Assembly (NCBI GenBank): GCA_030847615.1
Contig: JAUMIR010000001.1
Location: 260,275,187-260,339,186, forward strand
Length of the DNA: 64,000 bases
Origin: Gambelia wislizenii
Taxonomy: Eukaryota; Chordata; Lepidosauria; Squamata; Crotaphytidae
Direction: 5' to 3'
Shown: piece by piece, positions 47,501 to 59,500 of the stretch
How the letters are laid out: every line of letters starts with the position of its first letter
Position numbering within the stretch: the stretch's first letter is position 1
The notes under the pieces: model-generated
The model's input: only the letters and a program-made list of their open reading frames with translations
Told to the model about the DNA's origin: nothing
Database searches by the model: none
Made by a program: the position numbers and the translations under genes

Positions 47501-50500
47501 ACTGTCACCCAGAAGTCTATGTTTTCTACTTAATATTAAAGGGCATTTTTAGAGGCATTTAGACAGTGGAATTTGCAAATAGTATGCCATACTCTTCTCG
47601 GTATTAGGGGATTCCCCCCAAAGTAGCAAGGAATTTTAAAAGTAGTAAAGCAACAGGTTTTAGTGTTTGGCTTTTGGTCCAAGTTATCATTTGGCAAATC
47701 CAATTATCATTTGGTCAATGAGCGTATCAATGAAATTTAAAACTCAGTATTCCATCCCCACATATACACATACATATATACATATGGGACTGTTAACAAC
47801 AACGAATTACTGTTTGGGGGTTTTGCAGTGAGTGACATAACAATTACTTTGAAAGAAAAGTAACTTTCTAAGCTCAAGCTTCAACCTTAAGGTATATGTG
47901 GAATTATCAAATAGGGACCAAATAGATGTGATAATGGCAACAAATAAGGCATTTGTCACCTAAGTGTTCCCAGGAGAGGCCATTTTTTACAGCAGGAAGT
48001 GACAGGTCAGCTTCCTGTTAGAAAACAGAGCTTCCCAGGGGGCCCCTAAATATGGTGAAAATGTCCTCCACACTTGCTAGAGATCATTTTGGGGCATTAA
48101 AAAATGTTCCCTGGGGACCACAAGATTTCCTAGGGGACCACATACGGTACTTTCTGCATCCTGATCTAAAAGGAAAAAAAATAGCTTGTTGGTTAATTGA
48201 GTGTTCATTTGTGCCTGTACCTTGCATTTTTTAAAATTCATCTTTGTTGGTAGTTTCTATTCCCCCCCCCCCCGGAGCCTAGTAGTCAGATAATCTATGT
48301 TGAAGAAGGAAAGGCAACCTTCTCCTTTGTGTATTCATTGTTTTCTGTTGCTTAGCATGATCCCGGACGCCTTCATATGCCTCTGTAAAACGATTAATGT
48401 TGGCTGCTGCAAATTTCATTTCGTTCCATTTATTAAATGCATATACCTCCTTATGCCTTCAGAGCCCCCCAGGCAATAAAAGAAAATGCTTTCAAAACAA
48501 TCATGTGAATAAGTACAAATGAGAACAAAGATAAGCAACCACAAATGAAATCTGTAAATATCTGTGTGATGATTCATTTAAATCCCTATGGTTTAAAAAT
48601 TCTGATAAATTCATCTGAAACATAGTGTTCAAGTCAGACTGCTTCCTTCAGTAATATGCATGTTAAGATTTGCATTGTACATGGATTATGACCATGAAGC
48701 AGCTCCAGGTCTATATGCTTATAATCTAGTTTTGCAGTTAATGAAAATTTTAAAAAATGAAAAAGTAACCACAAACAAATTAAATGCTATGTGCAGTTGA
48801 AGTACCACTGCATGAGATCAGATTTAGAGCTTTAAATGGTGGTCCTTAGAGTATGTATGGCAGTGCTTAATTAGAACTAGAAATTAAAGCTGTGGCTATG
48901 AGAAGTCTTAACTTGTGTCAGACAAAGGAAGAGAACAAATTTTTAACAGATGGGAGATTCTTTGTTTAAGCATTAAACAGCAAAGACAATTGCACTGTGA
49001 AAATAAAATTCCAAACTCTTGTTTTTATGATTCTTACAGCGATTTGCGGTTAGTTGATAAAGGAGCATTCCACGCTCGTCAGGAATCTATGGAGCTCTCC
49101 TTCTTCCAGAATATAGTTGTGAAGCATATGGAATCTGCCAAAGATACTCTTTTTAAAAAGTAAGATCAGAGTATATTTTATTAATGGTGGTGTTATGTGC
49201 CTTCGAGTCAACTCCAATTTACGGCAACCCAATCATAGTTTTTTCTTAGCCAGATTTGTTCAGGGGATGTTTGCCATTGATCTCCTCTGAGGCTGAGAGA
49301 GTGTGACTTGCTTAAGGTGACCCCATAGCTTTCCATGGCTGAGCAAGGATTCAAACCTTGGTCTCCCAAAGTCTTAGCTCAACACTGTGTGGACCAGGAT
49401 GTGAAGTTTTAATTTCATTTTGTTGCTGAATGTATGAGACTTATCATGTCAGTTTTCCATGGATTATCACCTGAACAGTTGTATACACTTTTCCCACTTG
49501 CCACATTCAGTTTTTCCCTAAAACAAACAAACAAAAAAACAGCCTGGACCAAAAATAACCCCAATAAATATACTGGGATATGTTTTTGTCCTAAACAATG
49601 TCACATTTTGGGACAAAAATGTCCTATGCCATTGTTTGGTGAACCATGATGCAGAGAAAGAGAAATGATATACTCTAGCTGCCACTGTGTTGGCACTATT
49701 CAGTTGGACACAGGATTCTCCTTGGGTGAGTAAATATGAAGTTAATTTAATACTTTCACTGTAAACCTGACCCTGACCATGTGTGCACTGGAATCCTCTG
49801 GTTAGAAAAGGCCCCAGAACTCACTTAATGCATTTTTTAATGCTAGTACATGCAGGTTAAGGGTCAGCCACACCTAATCAGTTGTCAAGGAGTAGAGTTT
49901 TCTGTCAGAGAAGAAATAATTGATGTTGAGATGAGGTTTCTAATCTCATCCTGCAGTGGGCTGTTGCATGCAGATAGCACTGGCCATAAAATTGGCTAGG
50001 GTACTGGCATTTATTTAGGAGTGTGTGAAGATGAGGAGGGTTATATGCACAAAGAGCTTTCTCAGCAGTGGTGTACCACGTGTGGAGTGCCCTCCCTTAA
50101 TGCAGTCTCCTGCAGTCTATCTTGTTTGAGACCATACCAAAAAAACAACAATCTTCTACTCTGGGGGCATTTAAATTGCTTGGCATCATCAGGATTTTAT
50201 CTGTTATGTAAAAAGATTGTTTTTTTAAAAAAAATATAATTGCTGTACACAGCCCTGAAACTTGAGAAGCTAAAGGGTGGTATATAAACATTTGAAATAA
50301 ATAATTACAGCAGTCTACCGCTACTTACAGGTGTGTTTTCAACAAGGGCTTTGCTATTCGAACATCCCAATAGACATACAGTGAAGAATATATAGCCTTC
50401 AGCCACAAATTAATGATAACATTTTCAGTATTGCTTTTCATGCATTTGTTTCCACTTCAGCCATCGCTTTGCTCACCCAAGAAAGTAGTTTACAGGTGAT

Positions 50501-53500
50501 TAAAAGATGGGCATTTAGGTCTCCTGCTTCATAGGACAGGCAGTTGATATTGGAAGTAATTGGACTATTTCATATGAGAGGTATTCATTTGTCTGATTGA
50601 TTGTATTCCCTCTCCTGTGAGGTCAAGATGAATACCAATCATTTTGTCTGAAGTTGGGATAAAAGTCTGTGAATCACTTTAATAAAGCCAAATGGTACCT
50701 GACTCTCTCTCTCTGTGTGTGTGTGATGTCTGTTGAATTTTTTTACTTTCAAGGAAAGCTTTTTTCTTTTTGGGCATCACAACAACATCTTGCATAGGAG
50801 AGGAAACTCTTCTTTACAATTTGGTTGGCATTACAAGTAAAACTGTTGAAAATTATATTCAGGTGAATCACTGCTTCAAAATTCTTCCTTCTCTGGAATT
50901 TCAGGTGGTTTCCAGAAGTGCAAAATATCTATTACCAAGGCAATAAAAGGAAGCAAGTGCCCACAAATGCCAGCAGTGCCAAATTAGAGTCTTTCTTCAA
51001 CTGTGTCGCAACCTTAATGACCCAGCAACTGCAGAGTCTGGCTTTACTTTCAATGCAGGACTTCACAAATTTAATTGTACAGCCTGCAGTAAGTAGGATT
51101 CACTGGCTGGACTACAAGTCTCTATGTCTGTTGCATTTCTTCTTTACAAAATGGTATTTTTCGAAAAGGGGATGATAAAGGCAATCCTCATTCTAGGAAG
51201 ATAGAATTTCTATTTTTAAGCCTGCAGCATTTTCATGCAATGTTCCATTAGTAAAGAAAAAAAAAAGCATCAACATTTCTAGCCTCAAATCAACAAAGGG
51301 ACATGAAAAATCAAGTACTGTACTTTATTTGCCCCAGTGAACAAGAGTGTAAAACCATAGATGACCAGAGGCAATTTTCAGGTGCAGCGCATTTGAAATA
51401 TTTATTTAAATCAAAATAGAGAGGCAAAGAATCAGGCTTATGAAATAAAAGTACACAAGAAATCAGAGGCAAATAAATACATGACTAGGAGAATGCATTT
51501 TACAGAAAATATATTGTGACAGTTAAGTGAAAAATAAAATTGGTAACAGGCATAAGGTAAAGTGGCTTTCACATATATGGTTTACAGTGTGCAAAATTAC
51601 CCACTGTTAGCCCTTTATAAAATGTGTGTTTGCCCTGAGTCTTGCACTATTTTTCATTTCAAATACTGAGAGCCCCTCTTTTGTGTTTTAGTTGGTTGGT
51701 AATAAGTTAGGTTGTGTTCATGTTGTTAGTGAGTTCTGTGGAGTTTAGTTTAGTTTCAGTTGTAGCTCTATATAGGTATTATGTGTGACTAGGATGTTTT
51801 TCTTTTTTCTTCTTTTTCCTGGCCTTTTCACTTTCTTTGTTTTGTGTTTATGTATGTTGACTATTTGTTATGATTGGGTATCATTAATTAGTTTGTATGG
51901 TTTCAAATCCAATAAATATAAATTTAAAAAAAGAAAAAAGTTTCTGAAAGTTCCAGTGTAGTACAGAAAGGTCCTGTACAAGCCAATTTTATTTTGAAGA
52001 GCCACATGATGTTTTCTTCATCCCAAAGTATTTTCTGGGAACTCCAAGGATTTTTTTATTCCTGTTTCCCAGGCCAGTTTAAATTAACCCAGTATTTTTT
52101 AAAATGAAATGTACAGTATCTCTACTTGGCAGTCTGCTTGTATTATCCCACAACTAGCTAAGATGGTTGCCTCCAGTAAACACAGCTATTGTTCCCAGGA
52201 CAACAGAATGTGTAAATAGCTATTGCTTAAAACAATTTGTAAGCCGCTCTGATAGCCTTGTGGCTGAAGAGCGGGGTATAAATAAATAAATAAATAAATA
52301 AAAAGAATCAACAGAGATCAAGCAAGGGAAAGAGGAAAGTTTGCATCAAAATAAAATGATCCTGATGTTTAACTAGTGTAACATTGCTAAAGCATTTTAG
52401 CACTTGGCTGTAACTCCTGAATAACAATAAAGAAGGATCAGTGGAAATGGGTGGCAATCAATTTCTGAAATGTTGCATGAGTCTAGTTATGACACATGAT
52501 AAGTGCTGGGGAGAGGGTGAACATAATAGGGGGAGTGAGGAAAACAGCCAGGATGTTTCAAGAAAGAGTTTGGATATAAACATGAGGGTTGTCTAAATGG
52601 CAAAAATACTCTTCATGGAATTTGAGAGGAATTCCATTTGTCTTAATGAGATACCGCTTTGAATCGAGGGGGGCCAAAACCCACAAAAACTGTGCGATTA
52701 CAGACCTCAGGAATTTCCCTGAAGTTTTTTTTAAAAGTCGGGTGGAAATGCGCAGTCCTGATCATTAAGACAACCACACAAATTGTGCAGTCTGGGGGAG
52801 AGGAGGAATAGACCATCTGATTGGTTGGAAGTACACAGGCACAGGCTTGCTGTCAAGCGCCTGGAAGCACTAGCAACCATGCACTTTTGGACCTTTTTTT
52901 AAAACGGAAGGGATCACAACCGCGCCTGGAAACAACACGGAGCGTGGCCACAGCAAGGAAGAGGAGGAGAGAGCCGTTTGCCCTTCACCCATCCCAGTGG
53001 CAACTCCAGCTGCAATCCAAAAGGACTGGAGGAGCTGCCCGGCCAGTCACCAGGAGAAGGAAGAGGTGGGCCACTCCCCACCTCTCTGGCTTCATCTCAC
53101 CTTCCCAGGCTGGGTTGCTCCTTCAGGAAGGCAAGATGAAGCCAGAGCAGCAGGAATTGGCCCTCCCCTTCCTTCTCCTGGTGGCTGGCTGGGTGGCTTC
53201 TCCCATCCCTTTGGATTGCAGTGGGAGTTGGGGGGGGCACCGCTGGGATGGATGAAGGGGGGGGTAGCTCTCTCCTCTTCCTCACTGTGGCTGCCCTCCA
53301 CATTGTCTTTGGGTGCTGCTGCAGTCCCCTTCATATTCATCACCCCACCACCACACTAAACAACACTGCCACCATCTTGATTCGCGGCTGTGTGAACATC
53401 ATGTTGGAGAGCTTCATGTAATATAGTTTTGGCCAAAACGCCAAAACAAAAGAAAGCTGTTGCAAAATGCCTATAATGCGCAGGTATGTGCATTATTTTT

Positions 53501-56500
53501 TCTGTATAGAAGGCCCCATGGGAATATGCGGGTAAAATCAAAACAAAACAAACTGGAAACTCTCAATACTTTTCCCCCAATACTTTTTTCATTTGTGGAT
53601 GAGCCCTGTAGCTTACTACATTAACCCAGTAACCTGCATAGGAGTTTGGCCCAAAAGTTAAGGAAGAGATACATATCCCTGCCTGTCTGAGGCAGAGGAG
53701 ACAGAGCTCATGTGGCTAGAGATAAAGGTTAGTACATGCTGGCTTGGACATTCTGGAAGCTATAGTCCAAAAAACTAACTTCTCCAAGCTGTAAATTAAC
53801 CCCTGTGTGTTTCTTATAATAACCATAGAGACAAAGCCAAACCAACCTATACCAAAACACTCAACCTGAACTGCTGCTAGAACTGAAAAACATCATTGAC
53901 CATCATTCTCTGTGGGCCAGAATGGCATTGGTTCTTTGAAAAATGCTATATACTTTATACTGGGAAGTAAGAATATCGGAGGATCCAGGATACTGTAAAC
54001 AAGGACAAGGCCTACAGAGCTATGGAGTAGAAGGGATTGACTATGGGTTTGTCTGGATGGGCTGTTTACCCCATCTTGTGCCCGTCTTGGAGCCCCGCAG
54101 TCCAAATGACACAGGGCTCTTGCTGTGTTTTGCCTCTGGGCAGTCCTAATGATGCCTGAAGCAAAGTCAGGGGGAAGCCAGGGTAAAGCACATTAAAACA
54201 TTTTAATTAAGCACCTGGGAAAACCTGCTTCATGCAGGAAAACCCGCATTGGGTTCTTCAAGCTTGAAGAAAGTGAAGGAAGTACTTCAAGGAAGTGACA
54301 GGCAAGTGAGACGGAGGGTGAAGGCAGTGCTGCCAAGCTGGGGAAGGGAGAAGATCTCTCCTTCCATCAGGGACTGCCTCTGGAGAATTAAAATTGGTAG
54401 TAGTGGTGGTGGCGGCAGCAGCAGCTGCGGTGGCAGACAAAACTGCAGAAAACCCTGACTCCTACATAATGTACATCTTGGTAATACCCCCAAATGCTGC
54501 AAATCTGGGCCATGCTGTGTGTGACTGGATAGCCCCAGATTCAGGTGAAAGGCGATGCACATGTGGCAGCAGATATGGGTGCATTTGCATGGGGATCTGA
54601 GTATTTGATATTGTAGACAGGCCCATTGTCTTTCTTTGGATGTATGTATGTGTCTTGAAGCTAAGGACAGTCTCTACACCATTTTGTAATGTGGCATAGG
54701 GTTTCAAAGAGGAAAAAACATACACAGTAGAGAAAAAGTCTCATAGTACAAGCACCTACAAGTTGCTCTTCAGAACCAGAACATTTTACGCACATACACA
54801 CAGATGAAGATGTAAGCGCATTGCTACAAGTATCTTCCTTATTCTTGTTCTGATAATGTATGACACTTTAACAAATGTGTGTTTGATTAGATGTACCTTT
54901 CTTTCTTGTATCTGATTTAATCTTAGATGTCCCTAGACGAAATGAGAATAAACTTTTTATATACAATTGTTTTGTCATTGTCTTTTTACTATTTTATTAT
55001 TATTTACTATTATTATTACTCTTTTTTACATTGTCCTTTTACTATTATTTTCAATGTTTTACCATTATTTACTATTACTATTACGATATTTTCATTGTCT
55101 TTTTACTATTACTAGTTTTTTTAAGTTTTATTATTTGCCCTTTGCTCTTCATATAAAATGGTTTGGAGCTGTGTGATCAGTGTTTTGCCCTTTTCTCCAT
55201 TTTGTACAGTGCTACTGTTTTCTGTAGGCTGGCCCTGCCATGTAGCAAACTCCAGCCAGTTGCTCCAGGCGATGCACCTAGCTTTTTCGTTGTTGTAGGA
55301 CTACAGCTTCCACCATGCCTGACCATTGGCAATCCTGGCTGGTGCATATGGGTTGGAGTCCAACAGTATCTAGAAGAATGCCTGTTCTCACTCTTGCTTT
55401 AAGGTTGTTTTAGGAAGATAGTATTCTATGCAAGGAAATGTAGGATTTCTTGAGAAACAAATTGGCACCTGAGAGATCAAGCATGACACATCCAATTCAC
55501 ACTTCTGGGTCATTGTGAGTTTAGCCTTATTGGTTTCTTCTTTTCTATTTTTAATTCTCTTTTGGCAGAAATCTACTCGAGCCTATGAACACCCAGGATT
55601 TATAATGAGGCTGATCCTTGAAGGTGACACCATTGTATTTGAACCTTCGTTTTCTGACTACGAAGCCATCTTTCTAAACATTTATTCTGTTATGGTGAAA
55701 GCTGTCAATCTGTTGCCAAGGGTAGAGACCAAACTGTATTCAAAGTGGGTAAGACATTCCCTAATGACATAGATTTTGATTCCTTGCTGTGTGTGTTTTT
55801 GTTTTGTTTTTGCCAGCCCTGAGCTGCAGTTTGAATTAACTTGCTTGGAAATAAGCTCTATTGCCATCAAAGAGGATAATGTCTCATTAGACACAAATAC
55901 TTGTGACTTATGTACTCTTACTTTCAAAAGTTAAAATCATCTCAGTAACCAGGCAACCCTATGGAAGGTGTTGGGTCACTCCAAGGTTGAAGGATCTGAC
56001 ACACTGCATGCGAAGATAAAACGGTTGAGAATATACTTCCCTACTAGGAGCTGACATATCTTTCCCTTTCTCTCACATTACAGTTGTTTTAAATTTCAAG
56101 CTCTTTCTATTAAATGTATGAACATATTTGCAAATTCTAGTAAGGGCTATTTTTAAAAAAGAATAGCTATCTCTAGTATGGTCAGGACCCTTGCCATATA
56201 GCCTACCTGCCATATAGATTAAGACCCTGACAGAAAAAAAGGATGGCAGCCCTGATTCTCCTCTTCCTCTTCTTCCTCTTCTTTATCCATTTTGTTTATA
56301 TCCTGCCTTTCCCCCCAAACTGGAAAACAAAACAGCTTATGAAAATGAAAATAAATACATAGATTTTGCTTGGGTTTTTTTTTTCCCAGGCTGTGAGGCC
56401 GTGTTCTGGAATAGTTTCTTTATGACGTTTCGCCTGCATCTGTGGCTGGCATCCTGAGGATGCCAGCCACAGATGCAGGCGAAACATCATAAAGAAACTA

Positions 56501-59500
56501 TTCCAGAACACGGTCTCACAGCCTGAAAAATACCCCAAGGAAAATCTATGGATGCCAGCCGTGAAAGCCTTCGACTTCACATTGAAAATAAATACAGTTA
56601 ACAGTATTTACCAAGACATAAGTAAATACATATGAAACACCAAATCCAAAGTACACATTGTAGTCATACTTTCATTAGGCCAAATAAAGGTGTAAAAAAA
56701 ATCATTACTCTAGCTTTGAATCCCACTGGCTTGTTCATCAGACAAAGATGGGGGAAGGAAAGTGACATTGTTAGAGTCATAGGTTTGCCTTTTGTTTGTG
56801 CCAGATATTATAGAAGAGAAAATTGCTGTGCAGACAGAAAGTTCAGGCCTCACCTCCCTCCAAAAAGGCTATTGAAGTAACTGGGAACAAAGTCAGTAAA
56901 GGAAGGCAGTGACATTTCTTTTCTTGGTTTGCAGCCACAAAATCTTTCTTAACACATAAAAAGTTATGGTTTAAATGCAGTTAAACTATCCATAGAATTA
57001 AAACCGTTTAAAGTAAATTCATTAAAAGAGAAAAGATAAAAATCAGCGAATCAGCACACTGTTAAAAGCCCTTGCAGCCAGTTTATAAAAACCGGTCAGG
57101 ATAGAAAAGCTTTCCCTAGCAGAGAAAAGGACAGTAAGAAGGGAACCGCTCTAGCCTCCTGAAGGAGGGAGCTCTAAAGCCTGGAAGCAATCACCTAGGA
57201 AGCCCTCCCCTATGTTTCCACCATATATGCTGAGAAGGGTGATGGGACTGAGTGTCCCCCACTCTTCTAATAATTCCTGATATCCCCCACTCTTCTAATA
57301 ATTCATCAATTGGCTAAATTTCAAACTCACCCTTTCAGGGGGAATAATGAATATAAATATGACCCTAAAACACAGGCTAGGTATGCACAGATCCCCTTCC
57401 TCCCACCACTCCGTCAGTCTGTGTCACCAGGCTTCCGAATGAGTTTCTGCTCATTGGACAGGTATAGCCTAGCCTGCTCATTGGACAGGTATAGTATAGC
57501 CTATCATCCTGAATTCTGTTCTTCTATCCCAGTACTTCCTACTTTTTTCGTTAGCCTTGAAGCCTGAGTATACGTGTGTTCCCTTGATTCTTTTTCATTA
57601 AAAACCATTTTTTATTTTATTCCCTGGCTTAAGATCTCCTCAGTTAGTACAGGTAATCATAGGTCAAAAGGTCCCATCGTTACCTAGCCTCTCACTGCTA
57701 TATTAAGCTAACTAAAATTTCCCATATTAAAATTCAAATATTAGATGGCTTCCCATGGACTCCATGCAATTCGGGTAACATGAAAGAAGGGCCTCCTCCA
57801 AAATTCATAGAGTCTGAGCAGGCTTATATAGGAAGACGTAGTCCTTCACATATTCTGGACTTCAACTGTATAGGGCTTTATAGGTCATAACCAACACCTT
57901 GAATTGTGGCCAGAAAGGGACCAACAGTCCGTGGAGCTGTAATAGCAAGGGAGTCGTATGCTCTCTTGTAGGCAGCCTCAGATAACAGTTTGGCTGCAGT
58001 TTGTAGGGCCAGCTGAGGTTTCTGAGGCAACACCATGTAGAGTGTGTTACAGTAACTGAGATGGGATGTAAAACTAAGGCATATGCCACCATGGCCAAAT
58101 CAGACATTTCCAGGAACAGATAGTTGGTATTCTAGCTTTAATTGTATAAATGTACTCCTGGTATCAAAAGCTGCCAAGAGATCCAACAAAACCAACAGGG
58201 ATACACTACACCTACCCAGTTCCTGGCATAGATCTTCCACTTGGGTGACCAAAGCTGTCTCTGTCTCATAGCCAGGTCTGATGCAAGGCTTAAATGGATT
58301 TAGATAATCCATCTCATCCAAGAACCCCTGGAGCTGAGAGGCTACCATGTCCTCCAATACCATGTCCCAAAATGGAAAGTTGGAGACAGGCTAATAATTA
58401 TTCAGCATGGTGGGATTCATGCATCACAAACACAGCAGCTTACTGCAAGCCTATGCTTACCAGGACATGGGTGTAATGCCAGAACTAGTAGAGCTAAGCA
58501 CTCAGAGCCTCCTGACTGGGTGGATGCGTCTGCCTGGATGGGTAACAAGTCTTACTTTTTCTTACAGTTGTGGCTTTAAAAATCTTCAAATATGTGGAGA
58601 AATTTTGAAACTTTAGTAAACTTCTTATCAAAATGGATTGACATGAAATTCTCATCCGTCCTTAGCTCATAGCTCAGCTTCTGATCCATAGCCGGGGTGG
58701 CGGTCTGCAATGTCTGGGTATACTTCCTCCTTGGGTATATATAGAGTAGGAAACCCTTAGGAGCTTATCACACCACACTGTTATAGCCTTATTATTCCAT
58801 TTTAACTTCTGTGCTTGCCTCCTGCAGAATCCTGGGATTTGCAGTTTAGGAAGGGGCATTTAGCATTCTCAGCTAGCGAGCTCTTAGACCTCACTAAACT
58901 ACAAATCCCAGGATTCCACAGGAGGCCACCACAGCAGTTAAAGTGGAATAATATCACTATAACAGTGTAGTGTGATAAAGTTCTTTCTCTGATAATTTTA
59001 TTTATTTATTTAATTATTTGATATGCCGCCTTTCTCCCAGAGTGGGACCCAAGGTTGCTCACAAAATAAATCAGTTAACACCTAACAATTAAAATAATCT
59101 CATTTAAACCAATATAAAATTATATTGAAAAGATACAAACGTTAAAAATATAAATAAACACAGCACACACCCCAATAAAAAGCCTCCTGAAAGATTGGAT
59201 ATTAAAAGCCTGCTTGAACAAAAACATCTTTGCCTGCTGGCAAAAGGAAGGCAGGGAGGGGGCCAGCCTAGCCTCCTGTGGAAGGGAGTTCCAGAGGGTG
59301 GGAGCTGCCACTGAGAAGGCTCTCTCTCATGTCCTCACCAAGCAAGTCTGTGATGGTGGCATAACTGAGAGAAAGCCTTCCCCTGCTCTGACAGGGTTCT
59401 ATCAGGAGATACAGTCTTTCAGATAGTCTGGACCCAGTAGGGCTTTATAGGCCAGCACCTTGAATTCTGCCCAGAAATTAACCGGTAGCCAGTGAAGCTG

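Noticed and set aside
49330..49394. tRNA gene suggested by A- and B-box-like motifs (also near 21060-21129)
   Set aside because: No cloverleaf 3' half; the motifs are the head of a SINE.
52821..53359. Frames of 144 and 120 codons
   Set aside because: Derived from the large inverted repeat; mirror-image peptides appear on both strands.
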